Shown here: piece after piece, positions 26,324 to 35,231 of the stretch | Position numbering within the stretch: position 1 is the first letter of the stretch | Layout: each line of letters opens with the position of its first letter | Origin: Neobacillus sp. YX16 | GTDB taxonomy: Bacteria; Bacillota; Bacilli; Bacillales; Cytobacillaceae | DNA: 64,000 nt | Direction: 5' to 3' | NCBI RefSeq assembly: GCF_030123505.1 | Contig: NZ_CP126115.1 | Location: 3,920,001-3,984,000 of the forward strand | The notes under the pieces: generated by a model | The model's input: the letters and a program-made list of their open reading frames with translations, nothing else | Told to the model about the DNA's origin: nothing | Databases searched by the model: none | Made by a program: the position numbers and the translations under genes

Positions 26324-27376
26324 TTAAATCATTCCAATAAAATTCAAGGAAGCAATATCCTTTGAATCCACGACACCATCCAAAATTTTCTTAACGTCAT
26401 TCAATGTATCCTTCAGACTTACTTCAGCTCCTTTAATACCCGTAAAGGCTTCTGCAACATAGAAAGGCTGTGTCAAATAGGCTTCTAAACGTTCTCCCCG
26501 ATGGTAGGTTTCTATTTCTGATGCTGGTATCCCGTTAATACCTTTTACATTTACAAGCGAACGTAATTCTCGATAACGTCGTAATAGTTTTTGGGCTTTT
26601 TGTTGGATAGTTAGGTGGTTTTGGTCTAGGTGTGCACCTTCTAATACAGAAGATGTAGAGTAGATTGGATTTACCGCTGGGTAACGGTGTCTAGCTGCTA
26701 GGTCCATATCAAACTGCCATAATGTTTCAAGCGGTCCATATGGGAGGTCCTCATCCACCGATGCTCCTTTTAAATCGAGCAAAAAGGTAGTCACGGACTT
26801 GATATTGACATCCTGTAATTTTTCCTGAAGTTCAAAGATTTCCCCTGTTAATACATGCGAACGGTCTGCAACGAAAATGATTTCTTTATTTTTACCAACC
26901 ACCGACATTTCAGCAAAAGCTTTTTCGATGTTTTCAGCGACAATCTCTGTATCATCAAGGATTTCCGCTAACTCTGGATGATCGTTTTCTGGTTTTAATA
27001 AAACTGTTGCATAACCTTCTCTCTTTAAACGATAAAATAACTCTGCTAAAACAACCAACTGACCCATTCCTGGACGAGCAACAAGCCCAATGGTTCCCCC
27101 CTTAACAATCGGTGCAAACAAATCTAATGTTTTTATCTTTGTCTCAATCATCTCTACATTCTCCCCTCTTAAAAGCAATTCATCTAGACTACATTGTGCT
27201 AATTCTGCTAAAGCTACAATCGTGCGAACTTCAGAGCGTCCTACTGGAATTTTCCCGGTACATAAATTCGATACAGTTGCCGGCCTTAAGCCTACCTCAC
27301 GTGCTGCACTTGTAAGGTTAGGCACCCTCCTTCGCAATAATGGAACGTTCAGTCTTATGTTTTCCATTATTTTCAC
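26324..27376 (-). CDS. HTH regulator fused to a degenerate F1-ATPase beta-like domain
   Basis: 350 aa. Residues 15-70 form an XRE-type HTH (LTSAAREVGLRPATVSNLCTGK, IPVGRSEVRTIVALAELAQC). From about residue 78 the protein follows ATP synthase beta: IKTLDLFAPIVKGGTIGLVA, then a P-loop-like RPGMGQLVVLAEL, later RYPAVNPIYSTSSVL, QKLLRRYREL and YLTQPFYVAEAFTGIKG...SLKDTLNDVKKILDG. The Walker A Lys-Thr of beta subunits (GVGKT) is Gln-Leu here, so ATP hydrolysis is unlikely. It looks like a DNA-binding protein that reuses the beta fold as a sensor or oligomerisation body. The promoter region carries three direct repeats. It is transcribed alone, between hen1 and a helicase gene. Confidence 0.85.
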   Translation of the reverse strand: MKIMENIRLNVPLLRRRVPNLTSAAREVGLRPATVSNLCTGKIPVGRSEVRTIVALAELAQCSLDELLLRGENVEMIETKIKTLDLFAPIVKGGTIGLVARPGMGQLVVLAELFYRLKREGYATVLLKPENDHPELAEILDDTEIVAENIEKAFAEMSVVGKNKEIIFVADRSHVLTGEIFELQEKLQDVNIKSVTTFLLDLKGASVDEDLPYGPLETLWQFDMDLAARHRYPAVNPIYSTSSVLEGAHLDQNHLTIQQKAQKLLRRYRELRSLVNVKGINGIPASEIETYHRGERLEAYLTQPFYVAEAFTGIKGAEVSLKDTLNDVKKILDGVVDSKDIASLNFIGMI

Positions 27377-27389
27377 CTCCTTACTTTAT

Positions 27390-27418
27390 ATAGTAATTTA
27401 ACATACTCTAAAACGCAA
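27390..27418 (-). promoter_or_regulatory. Promoter of the HTH/F1-beta-like gene
   Basis: TTGCGT (27413-27418) and TACTAT (27390-27395) on the minus strand with a 17-bp spacer, immediately before the ribosome binding site AAGGAGGTG. The -35 overlaps the first of three direct repeats. Confidence 0.6.
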
Positions 27419-27461
27419 TAACCAATTACTCTATAACGTAATTTTTTTCTCTCAAACGTAA
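27406..27461. promoter_or_regulatory. Three direct repeats CTCTMWAACGYAA (candidate operator)
   Basis: CTCTAAAACGCAA at 27406, CTCTATAACGTAA at 27429 and CTCTCAAACGTAA at 27449, spaced 23 and 20 nt, about two helical turns. The first covers the -35 box and the others lie upstream. They are a natural binding site for the encoded HTH protein. Confidence 0.6.
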
Positions 27462-27465
27462 AAAA

Positions 27466-27491
27466 CGATATGATAGAAAAATCATATCGTT
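27466..27491 (-). terminator. Terminator of the helicase gene
   Basis: AACGATATGAT/ATCATATCGTT, perfect 11-bp stem with a short loop, followed on the minus strand by TTTTTT. The helicase stop codon overlaps its base. Confidence 0.85.
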
Positions 27492-30066
27492 AAAAATCCT
27501 CTGCATATCGAGTTCTCCTATATTTAGCACTATGGCAGGCATCACAGGTTGGAAACGAGTGATCCCAAGCAAGGTTCTTTCCACAGTTTTTGCATTTCTT
27601 CACGAACTTTTTGATATCTGTTTTTAATTTATCTTGAACCTTGTCACTCATTTCCTCACGAAGCCGCTCCCAATAAATCGCCTCCGTCCGTTCTCCTAAC
27701 CGATACAAAAAGAGCAGATGTAAACCAAGCGCCTTATAAGCTAACTCGAGATCCTCCAAGCTTCGCTCCTTATATGGCGGTTCCGGAAGAGGAGTGCCTT
27801 GAATAATTGCATACATCGTATCTTCCCATTGTCTTATTAAAACTTGTTCATTTTTCGAAAAAGGAAGATGTAAAAACCCATATAAATCCATCAAAGGCAA
27901 GCGTGCTTCAATTTCTGTTCCGGCAATCAGATTGTAAAGTGACCGTTCCTCAGCTAATGAAGCTTTCTTCGTTCCTAGCGGGCTGTTAAATTTTCCCCAC
28001 AGCTCAAAGAATGTTCCTAAATCTCGGTAATATCGCTGGAACCGCTCAAACACCGAGTTAGTTGGAGCAATCGCAAAGGTATGAACAGGTTCATCCTCTT
28101 GAATAAGCAATTTCTTCATCAACCTGATGTCTTTCGTGAAGGCAACCTTCCCGACATCATAGATTCCTTTACGACCGGCACGTCCAGCAATTTGCTTCAC
28201 TTCCTGTGAAGTTAACAACCTTCTTCTCGTACCATCAAATTTCTCATTCTCCAAAAACACAATCCGCCGAATCGGTAAATTTAATCCCATTCCAATTGCA
28301 TCAGTTGCAACAATTACTTTTGTTTTGCCGCTGTTGAATTGCTCAATTTGTTTTTTCCTAGTTTCTGGCGGCATGCTGCCGTAAATCATACTGACAGTAT
28401 GCCCATCACTTTGAAGCCGAGAAGCTGTTTCAAGCACCCGCCTTCTTGAAAAACAAATCAGCGCATCCCCTTTTTTTACATGTTTAATATGGAATTCCTT
28501 TGTTTCCACTTCAAGAGGAGTATCACGGCTATACTCGTGGATGATAATATCCGACTCTCCTAACAGCTGCAAAAGCATCGGTTTCGAGTTTCTGCTCCCG
28601 ATAATATGTACTTCTCTTGCATTTGCTTTGGTTATCGCCTTATACCATGAAAAGCCACGATCCTTGTCTGTAATCATTTGTGCTTCATCGATAACGATGA
28701 CATCATAGTTTTCTTTTTCATGAAACATCTCTACTGTACATGAAAAATGATTCGCGCCCGGAACGATTTTTTCTTCTTCGCCAGTTTTTAACGAGCAGAG
28801 TGTTCCTTCAGCATTTAACTTATCATAAACCTCCAGCGCTAATAGCCTAAGTGGAGCAAGATATAAGCCGCTAGTTGCTTCCTTCATTTGCTCAAGGGCA
28901 TGGTATGTCTTCCCGGTATTTGTTTCCCCAATATGAAGGATATAACGAACCCTTCTTCCAAAAGATGGATTGTATTCCTGGCCGAAAATATCCTCCATCA
29001 TTCGTTCTTCTGCTTCTCTTTTCCGTTGTAATTCTGCCTCTTCCTCCGCTTTCTTACGTTCTCTTTCAGCAAAATCCTTTTCAAAAATTTGCTGATGAAC
29101 AGAGAGGTCGAAAGGAATATCAGCAATCTTCAAAAGATCAGAAAGGTATTCGTCTTGTAAATCTTCAATAAAATAGTCTTCTACTTCATTAAGAAGCTGT
29201 TTTAAACTCCCCTTAATGAAAGAAGCTGTAAGTTTTTCACCAAAGGTTTCTTGGAACTGTTCCTTTATTTCAACTGGAAGCTTTTCTAGAACCCTTTCCG
29301 GAATCAGTTCTGACAGATAATCTGAAATCAAGCTTTCGTAAACAAAAAAATAGGTTTGATATTCATACAAACTTCTTCCCCAATTTACCGACTTATGAAT
29401 ATCTCCTGTCAATTCCTCAAAAAACTTTGCAACCGTTGTATAGGATTCGGGGTTAAAATGACCTTCATCCTCTAATTTCTCTTCTAGCGCAAAGGTATCA
29501 ACATTTTTGAATTTCACATTGTTCTTGATGTCTGCTGCTAATTGCTTGGATGTAAAATGCCGAACATAAAGATAAACTTGAGCATAATCCTTCTCAAGCA
29601 TATCACCTGCAGTCTCTTCTATCATTGCTCGAATACGATGTCGCACTTCCTCAAGACGGGTGACTTCTTGTCGTTTTATAAAATCAACTTTTGCTTGTTG
29701 ATATCTTTGTTCCCATTCCTCTTTTTTATCTGAAAAGGTTTCCTTGGTCCATTCCAACACATGAAAAGGCTGATATTCTCTCATCTCATCCCGAAAAAGT
29801 TTATTAATAAGCTTGCGGTCCACTCCTTGTACCTCAAACCCTTTTTCCCGTAAAAACTCTTTTTTCTCATTCTTCGGGACATCATTGGTGACCTTATTTA
29901 ACCAGATATTGACCCAAATCTGCTCCAGATAATGCCCACGATCGGATAAATATTGGCTAAAAGAAGGCAGACTTTCTTTTGTCTCTAAGTAATAGTTCAT
30001 ATCCTCCATTACTTTATTCTTCGTATGTTCAATCGCTTGAGGGTAAATGGCGGTTAATTTACTCAA
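27490..30066 (-). CDS. SUV3-like DExH RNA helicase with C-terminal zinc finger
   Basis: 858 aa, cytoplasmic. The N-terminal 370 residues are helical and charged, with a K/E-rich coil before the motor. The helicase core (about 375-660) has motif I GETNTGKTYHAL, motif Ia YLAPLRLLALEVY, the SUV3 landmark SLKTGEEE, DEAQ (VIDEAQMI), and motif VI QIAGRAGR. The order and wording match mitochondrial SUV3 and its bacterial relatives, which unwind RNA. A C-terminal zinc ribbon reads CKNCGK...CDACH. The start is TTG behind AAGGAGGGATAAT. It is monocistronic, beside the RNA repair genes but separated by its own terminator, so a link to Hen1-Pnkp is only suggestive. Confidence 0.85.
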   Translation of the reverse strand: MSKLTAIYPQAIEHTKNKVMEDMNYYLETKESLPSFSQYLSDRGHYLEQIWVNIWLNKVTNDVPKNEKKEFLREKGFEVQGVDRKLINKLFRDEMREYQPFHVLEWTKETFSDKKEEWEQRYQQAKVDFIKRQEVTRLEEVRHRIRAMIEETAGDMLEKDYAQVYLYVRHFTSKQLAADIKNNVKFKNVDTFALEEKLEDEGHFNPESYTTVAKFFEELTGDIHKSVNWGRSLYEYQTYFFVYESLISDYLSELIPERVLEKLPVEIKEQFQETFGEKLTASFIKGSLKQLLNEVEDYFIEDLQDEYLSDLLKIADIPFDLSVHQQIFEKDFAERERKKAEEEAELQRKREAEERMMEDIFGQEYNPSFGRRVRYILHIGETNTGKTYHALEQMKEATSGLYLAPLRLLALEVYDKLNAEGTLCSLKTGEEEKIVPGANHFSCTVEMFHEKENYDVIVIDEAQMITDKDRGFSWYKAITKANAREVHIIGSRNSKPMLLQLLGESDIIIHEYSRDTPLEVETKEFHIKHVKKGDALICFSRRRVLETASRLQSDGHTVSMIYGSMPPETRKKQIEQFNSGKTKVIVATDAIGMGLNLPIRRIVFLENEKFDGTRRRLLTSQEVKQIAGRAGRKGIYDVGKVAFTKDIRLMKKLLIQEDEPVHTFAIAPTNSVFERFQRYYRDLGTFFELWGKFNSPLGTKKASLAEERSLYNLIAGTEIEARLPLMDLYGFLHLPFSKNEQVLIRQWEDTMYAIIQGTPLPEPPYKERSLEDLELAYKALGLHLLFLYRLGERTEAIYWERLREEMSDKVQDKLKTDIKKFVKKCKNCGKNLAWDHSFPTCDACHSAKYRRTRYAEDF

Positions 30067-30115
30067 ATTATCCCTCCTTATCTTATTTTTGGTAATTTTA
30101 TTATATCAAAAAACA

Positions 30116-30141
30116 AGAAACCGAACAAATATTCGGTTTCT
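30116..30141 (-). terminator. Terminator of the ybxH-like gene
   Basis: AGAAACCGAA/TTCGGTTTCT with a 6-nt loop, followed on the minus strand by TGTTTTTTG. It overlaps the end of the small gene. Confidence 0.75.
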
Positions 30142-30142
30142 A

Positions 30143-30331
30143 AATTTGACGGGTGTTGCAGTATTGATCCACTAAGTCTTCTATTTGATCTAGTTCAGGA
30201 AAATCCCCTGAAAACTGAAATTTGATTTCTTCAATTAAACGATTCTTGTTATAGACATGAATTGCCCCATTTTGATGGCTGACACTGTATTCTGGTACAA
30301 AGCGAAATCCGTTTCGTTCAATGGCTCCCAT
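30143..30331 (-). CDS. YbxH-like small protein
   Basis: A cytoplasmic protein of about 62 residues beginning MGAIERNGFRFVPEYSV and containing HQNGAIHVY and EEIKFQFSGDFPELDQIE. This resembles B. subtilis YbxH (DUF5370), of unknown function, as I remember it. A TTG further upstream is in frame, but AAAGGA stands at normal distance from the ATG at 30331. It has its own terminator and shares no operon. Confidence 0.7.
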
Positions 30332-30485
30332 GATAATCAATCCTTTTTTGAGTTTTTTTTAGTATTTACTATTATCCAGTCGTTAATCTCCAAATAGAGA
30401 CGCCCAAATCCATATTCAGTACTAATAGAAAATTTTTAGTCATATTCTTATAGGAAAAATGCAATTAGAAGGGGTGAAAAGTTAG

Positions 30486-31928
30486 ATGGTAAAAGTTCGT
30501 TTGCGTCCCATTGTCAGTAAGATAAATTTACCCACTGTATTAAAAACAGCAAAACTACCTGGTGACTCAATGGAAAGATTATTTATCGCAACTCAGCTAG
30601 GAGAAATCTTTTACATAGGAAACTCAAGTTTAAGGACTTTTTTAGATATACGCCCCCGGATTATTAAACTAGGTGCTTCTGGTGGTTATGATGAACGGGG
30701 ATTGCTGGGGCTTGCGTTTCATCCCCAATTTTATTATAACGGTCTGTTTTATCTTCATTATTCAGTAGCTGGAACACAAGGTCCAGGTGCTCTTCCTAAT
30801 TCAGAAGCTGCAAGACAAGGTCGAGATGCTCTGCCTGAATTTTTTAAGCCTAACCCGTGTGACCCCAGAACGTTAAGCCTAAAGTGGATAAATAGAGAAA
30901 ATCAATATGATCATATTGATACAGTAGAAGAATGGAATTTACAATCGAATGGCCAGCCTCAAAAACGACGGACATTACTTAACGTAAGAAGACCATTTAT
31001 GAATCATAATGGGGTCAATAGCTTAAATTTTTCCCCTGAAACAGGAAACCTTGTTTTAACAACTGGTGATGGTGGATCAGGCTATGATCCATTTAATTTA
31101 AGCCAGGATAATATGGAAATAGCAGGAAAAATAATTGAAATTGATGTGGCAAAGGATACATTAATCGCTAATCCACCCGTAGTCACACGTTTTAATGAAC
31201 TTCCCTTACCTTTTCAGGAAACGCTTACGGTAATCGCTAAAGGTGTTCGCAATATACCAGGCATTTCCTATCAAAGGTTTTATCATCAGTATATCAAATA
31301 TGCAGGAAATGTCGGCCAGGATTTGGAAGAGTCGATTTTTTCATTCGTTCAGTATAAACCAATACCGGTTACTCAGCTTGTTCAAGCTTCTTTCATGAAT
31401 TCCGAACCTGACCAAGAAGGAATTATTAACTTTGGCTGGCGAGGATGGGAAGGTGCTTTTCCTACATCGTTTATGAGGCCCTGCTCTGAAAATTCGACAT
31501 TGGATGAGAAAGTTATTGCTTATTACAATGAGGCAATAACCACTTCAACGCGGCGTCTTCATCCTTTAACTACTTATTTTCACAGAGATCCTCGACCCGA
31601 TAAGTTTAGTGGAACGGCACTTACAGGGGTGCAAGCCTATATAGGGAATGGAATCCCCGGTTTAACAGGAACCGTTGTGTTTACCGATTTTGCCCGGAAA
31701 GAATCTCAACCTCAGGTTAGAGGGGTATTAGCCTATACCAGAGGTAGACAAAATGGTAAACTAAATGATTTTAGTGTGATTAAAACCGATTATGATTTTG
31801 GGTCTCAATCAGCTTATTATGTTAGCTTGGGAACAAACCTGGACCAGACCAGACTATATTTAGGGGTTTATGGCTCTTCGAAAGTGACAGATATTAACCA
31901 AGGTACCGTTTTTGAAATTGTTCCTTGA
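30486..31928 (+). CDS. PQQ-type glucose/sorbosone dehydrogenase-like beta-propeller
   Basis: 480 aa, no signal peptide. It follows the soluble aldose dehydrogenase (YliI/GSDH) family: a start with PTVLKTAKLPGDSMERLFIATQ, then ERGLLGLAFHPQFYYNGLFY (the classic GLLGLAFHP strand), NHNGVNSLNFSPETGNL, TTGDGGSGYDP, NFGWRGWEGAFP and a final YVSLGTNLDQTRLYLGVYGS. The family oxidises sugars with PQQ, but many Bacillus members lack a known cofactor supply; no PQQ genes are here. AAGGGGTG lies upstream. It could be a spore- or surface-located oxidoreductase; substrate unknown. Confidence 0.75.
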   Translation: MVKVRLRPIVSKINLPTVLKTAKLPGDSMERLFIATQLGEIFYIGNSSLRTFLDIRPRIIKLGASGGYDERGLLGLAFHPQFYYNGLFYLHYSVAGTQGPGALPNSEAARQGRDALPEFFKPNPCDPRTLSLKWINRENQYDHIDTVEEWNLQSNGQPQKRRTLLNVRRPFMNHNGVNSLNFSPETGNLVLTTGDGGSGYDPFNLSQDNMEIAGKIIEIDVAKDTLIANPPVVTRFNELPLPFQETLTVIAKGVRNIPGISYQRFYHQYIKYAGNVGQDLEESIFSFVQYKPIPVTQLVQASFMNSEPDQEGIINFGWRGWEGAFPTSFMRPCSENSTLDEKVIAYYNEAITTSTRRLHPLTTYFHRDPRPDKFSGTALTGVQAYIGNGIPGLTGTVVFTDFARKESQPQVRGVLAYTRGRQNGKLNDFSVIKTDYDFGSQSAYYVSLGTNLDQTRLYLGVYGSSKVTDINQGTVFEIVP

Positions 31929-31977
31929 TTCCATATATGTGATTTCCTCAAAAATTTTCATATATATTTAAGTTAAA

Positions 31978-32017
31978 AAGAGTGAGAATTCATGCAAGAT
32001 TTCTCACCCTTTTCTTC
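31978..32017. terminator. Terminator between convergent genes
   Basis: GAGTGAGAA/TTCTCACCC arms around an 11-nt loop, flanked by AAAAA and TTTTC, so it can act in both directions. Confidence 0.7.
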
Positions 32018-32026
32018 TTTTTTTAT

Positions 32027-32344
32027 TTATCGATTAAGCAGATCATTTCTTAACGGGGTAAACGTGTCAAGTATTGCACCGGCTTCTAAAGCCCTGGCCC
32101 CGTGCTTTGCCCCAACCGGAATAAAGATGGTTTCTCCAGGCCCGATAATTGTTGTTTCACCTTCAATAGTAAATGCAAACTTTCCTCTTAAGCAATAAGT
32201 AAGCTGCTCGTGGGGATGGCTATGTTCATAGCCTTCTGCCCCTTCTTCAAAATGAACCTCCATCATCATAACTGAATCTCCTGGAGGAAATATCTTTCTT
32301 TTCACACCCGGTTCTGCTGCTTCCCATGTAAGTTGATTACTCAT
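32027..32344 (-). CDS. Small cupin protein
   Basis: 105 aa single cupin barrel. Metal-ligand motifs are visible: EHSHPHEQLTYCLRGKFAFT (His-x-His, Glu) and the second motif PGETIFIPVGAKHGARAL with its His. Related small cupins include KdgF-like sugar-processing proteins; the substrate is unknown. The stop of the truncated MFS gene lies 16 nt upstream, with GGGAGG before the ATG, so they may be co-transcribed. Confidence 0.75.
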   Translation of the reverse strand: MSNQLTWEAAEPGVKRKIFPPGDSVMMMEVHFEEGAEGYEHSHPHEQLTYCLRGKFAFTIEGETTIIGPGETIFIPVGAKHGARALEAGAILDTFTPLRNDLLNR

Positions 32345-32360
32345 CCTGAACCTCCCGATT

Positions 32361-32612
32361 TTAATAAGCTTTTGCTACCTCTACACGGAATGTTTTCCCA
32401 TTCTCCGTTTTGTATAGGCCACTGACTGCAATAATCGACCCTGAAAGTGCTGTACTCATGCCTAAATGATTTATAAAATAAACACTTAAAATTGGAACAA
32501 GCATATAAAAACCAATGGCCTTTACTAATGTATCAACGTACAAAGCAAGTAAACCAGGACTAAAAGATCCTCGAAAGATGACATTATCTTTCCTCTTCAA
32601 TTCCCTAAGCAT
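32361..32612 (-). pseudogene. Truncated MFS transporter, fused to a foreign tail
   Basis: 83 codons from an ATG with GGAGAAGGG upstream. Residues 15-62 are the first two membrane helices of a major facilitator (ALYVDTLVKAIGFYMLVPIL, SVYFINHLGMSTALSGSIIA). The last 18 residues (YKTENGKTFRVEVAKAY) are hydrophilic and look like the tail of another gene. A full MFS protein has about 400 residues, so a deletion has joined the start of a transporter to an unrelated end. It is probably non-functional. Confidence 0.65.
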
Positions 32613-32852
32613 CAGTACCCTTCTCCTTTTTATTTTCATTCCTTGATACTATCATCATTTTGAGGTATGGAAATTGGGGTATTTTAGATAGAGTTGGGTT
32701 TTTTTGTGGTGTAACTTCAAAGTTTAGCTTTTAAAAACGTTCCATGTTAAAAAATCTATTATTCATAGCTGGGATAATGTAGGGCATTGCCAATATAACT
32801 TATTGATAGAGAAAAATGAACATTTAAGAAATTGTTTGATAAAAAAATGAAG

Positions 32853-32880
32853 AAGCCAATTTAGAGATCTAAATTGGCTT
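32853..32880. terminator. Isolated perfect hairpin
   Basis: AAGCCAATTTAG/CTAAATTGGCTT, 12-bp stem with AGAT loop, then TTT. It is in a 640-bp gene-poor stretch and may end transcription from either side. Confidence 0.6.
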
Positions 32881-32956
32881 TTACTACTATGTCAGAGTAT
32901 ATAATCAAGTATTTTTTGATAGCAAAAGGGTAAAACGGAAGCAACCATTAAACCTA

Positions 32957-33100
32957 TTACAATAGCTGAACTTGTAAAATGGTAAATTTCCGAAGGTATA
33001 TTTCCTTTCTTTTATTGGCAATACTGAATACTTTGATCATGCCATAAACGGTTATTAATATGATAATTGCCGAAAAAACACTGGCTACAATTAATCCCAT
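32957..33100 (-). CDS. Possible small membrane protein
   Basis: 47 codons from ATG: MGLIVASVFSAIIILITVYG, then a basic tail SIANKRKEIYLRKF. One clear membrane helix with positive residues after it is typical of genuine Bacillus small proteins. GGGATGGGTGG lies upstream, a weak ribosome binding site. It is the only coding candidate between the truncated MFS gene and the DUF4822 lipoprotein; the remaining sequence shows only the hairpin at 32853. Confidence 0.45.
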   Translation of the reverse strand: MGLIVASVFSAIIILITVYGMIKVFSIANKRKEIYLRKFTILQVQLL

Positions 33101-33236
33101 TGTAACCACCCATCCCAATAATCATTTTACCCGACCATCCCTCTTGCATTCACTTTCCACACATCATTAACGAGACCATAATTATATATATTCTTTTAAT
33201 TCTATTTACGTATTTGTATTTCCTTCCTAAACAAAA

Positions 33237-33263
33237 AAGGGAATGGAGTAAATCCAATCCCTT
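33237..33263 (-). terminator. Terminator of the DUF4822 lipoprotein gene
   Basis: AAGGGATTGGA/CTCCATTCCCTT on the minus strand, then TTTTTTG. It lies 23 nt after the stop codon. Confidence 0.8.
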
Positions 33264-33286
33264 CTTGCTTACATGCCATGTCCTGT

Positions 33287-34249
33287 TTAAAATTTAGTAA
33301 ATTTTAGTTTAAAATCACCTTTATATGGTATATGTTCAACGGTGATGGTTATGTCTTTACCATCTTTATCCTTACCATTTCTTTTATAGGTGAATTTATT
33401 TTCATTCAGTTCTGTAAGTTCAAGAACCGCACCATACTTCATTCCGAGTGAAACATGGGCTCTGATCTTATTTCCATGTACAACATCGTAATATCCGTAA
33501 TCACCTCGGCTTGTTCCCGTTTTTGCATCAAAAAATTCATATTTATTTGTCTTAAAATCATACTTTGCTAAACCTAAATAATTTTGGTTAAAGGCTGATA
33601 CATCATTACCATTTTCATCTAATGCCACTGTCCCTTGCCATAGCGTGTCTGATAAAATTTTATCTCCATCTTTGTCTTTAACAATTTTTCCTGTTTGAGT
33701 TTCCAACTTCTTATCTGGATCCGAAAAGGAAAGTTCAGTTTCTTTAAAAGGAATATGATCAACGAATACCTCTAAATCGTTACCATTCGTATCTTTTCCC
33801 ATCCTTTTATAAGTAAACATATCTTTATTGAGTTCTGTTATTTCGACAACAGCTTGGTAACCCATAGATTCTGAAATTAATACTCTAAGCTTTCCATCGT
33901 TGGTGATAAAGAATGTTCCTTTATCGCCGCGGCTAGCTTTTGTGGTTTTATCAAAAAATTCATATCTAGCAGTTTTGTCGTCATATTTCGCAAGACCAAT
34001 AAAGTTTGCATTCTCTTTTGTTAAGTCATTTTTATTCTTATCATATACTTTTGTACCTTGCCAATTTGTGTTACTAAGAATAGTTGCCAATTCCTGTCCT
34101 TTTGTTTCTTTCTGTTGATTTTTATTCCTTTTTGCATTCTGTTCTAGCTTCTGTTCACTTGTTTTAGCTTGAGTGACTGTGCTGCAACCTGATATGACTA
34201 AAGTTAACCCAAGTAATATAGTAGGTAAAATCCTTGCATTTTTGTTCAT
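33287..34249 (-). CDS. Lipoprotein with two DUF4822 domains
   Basis: 320 aa. Signal peptide with lipobox VISGC (Cys at residue 22), then a K/Q-rich spacer and two copies of DUF4822 (about residues 54-180 and 194-320). Each holds NWQGTKVYD or LWQGTVALDENGND, FIGLAKYD, YEFFDKTT-ASRGDKG and a closing FTYKR-GKD-NG-D. Function unknown; it is anchored on the outer face of the membrane. GAGGAGAC precedes the ATG. It is followed by a terminator and preceded by the ankyrin lipoprotein gene with 79 nt between them. Confidence 0.85.
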   Translation of the reverse strand: MNKNARILPTILLGLTLVISGCSTVTQAKTSEQKLEQNAKRNKNQQKETKGQELATILSNTNWQGTKVYDKNKNDLTKENANFIGLAKYDDKTARYEFFDKTTKASRGDKGTFFITNDGKLRVLISESMGYQAVVEITELNKDMFTYKRMGKDTNGNDLEVFVDHIPFKETELSFSDPDKKLETQTGKIVKDKDGDKILSDTLWQGTVALDENGNDVSAFNQNYLGLAKYDFKTNKYEFFDAKTGTSRGDYGYYDVVHGNKIRAHVSLGMKYGAVLELTELNENKFTYKRNGKDKDGKDITITVEHIPYKGDFKLKFTKF

Positions 34250-34328
34250 GTTATTGTCTCCTCGTTTCTATATATTGGTGTCATTTCTATCATTTTTTAA
34301 TAACTGACTACAACCTTATACGACTTAG

Positions 34329-35036
34329 TTATTTTGCTCCTGCTTTTAACAAAATATGTTCAATCTCTTTAAATCCTTTTTCGCGTGCATGCTGTAAAGG
34401 GGTCACATTATTATGATCAGGTATGTTGACATCTGCCCCGTGATCGATGAGCAATTTTACCGTTTGCTGCTGTTTTTCATCACCGTTGTTCAAAATAATC
34501 GCTTCTAGTAAAGCTGTCCAACCAAGATTATTGACATGATTAACATCAATATCCGTATTTGTAAGCAGTTCTTTAATAACATCTACATATCCATGTTCTG
34601 AGGCAGGGATTAAAGCCGTTCCGCCAAACCGGTTCGTTATAGATGAGTCGGCACCCGCTTTAATCGTTAGTTTTAAAATATCGATATACCCTTCTGCACC
34701 GGTATATAGGAAGGGGTTATTTTCCATGTCATCCTTGATGTTGACGTCTGCCCCCGCGTCAATAAGTATTTTTGCAGTCTCTATATCATTGTTGTAAGTC
34801 GCAATCATAGTGGCAGTTCGACCCTGTGAGTCCTGCGTATTAATATCGACACCTTCCTCTATCAATCTTCTTACAGTTTCCGAATCTTTACCTGTTACTG
34901 CTTGAAACAGTTGTTCACTCATATTTATCCCTACTTTTTTATCATCCTTCTTTTTAGTTGGATTGCCATCGTTATCTGAGACACATCCCTGAAGAATGAA
35001 TATACTTCCAATGACTATTGCTAAGCACCTCCACAT
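34329..35036 (-). CDS. Ankyrin-repeat lipoprotein
   Basis: 235 aa. Start MWRCLAIVIGSIFILQGC gives a signal peptide with lipobox LQGC. Five to six ankyrin repeats follow (VRRLIEEGVDINTQDSQGRT, AKILIDAGADVNIKDDMENN, LLIDHGADVNIPDHNNVTPL), a protein-binding surface displayed outside the membrane. A longer in-frame upstream extension exists, but AAGGTGGTGATTTTC before the ATG at 35036 and the signal peptide there fix the start. It is probably co-transcribed with the DUF4822 lipoprotein gene. Confidence 0.85.
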   Translation of the reverse strand: MWRCLAIVIGSIFILQGCVSDNDGNPTKKKDDKKVGINMSEQLFQAVTGKDSETVRRLIEEGVDINTQDSQGRTATMIATYNNDIETAKILIDAGADVNIKDDMENNPFLYTGAEGYIDILKLTIKAGADSSITNRFGGTALIPASEHGYVDVIKELLTNTDIDVNHVNNLGWTALLEAIILNNGDEKQQQTVKLLIDHGADVNIPDHNNVTPLQHAREKGFKEIEHILLKAGAK

Positions 35037-35190
35037 GAAAATCACCACCTTCGTTCTTATTTTTTGCCTCCCCCCTAATAAATTAGAACTTACATTTATG
35101 TTAATACTTAAATTTAAACTCCTTCGAAAGAATTTCTTAAAAAAAGATAAACTTTTTAAGAAAGTTTCTTCATTTTTATAAAAAAAAATA

Positions 35191-35210
35191 TCCGCCACCT
35201 TTGTGACGGA
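35191..35210 (-). terminator. Terminator of the two-component operon
   Basis: TCCGTCAC/GTGGCGGA arms on the minus strand, one G-T pair, followed by TATTTTTTTTT. Confidence 0.75.
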
Positions 35211-35231
35211 CTGTGCTATCTATTATTTAGT

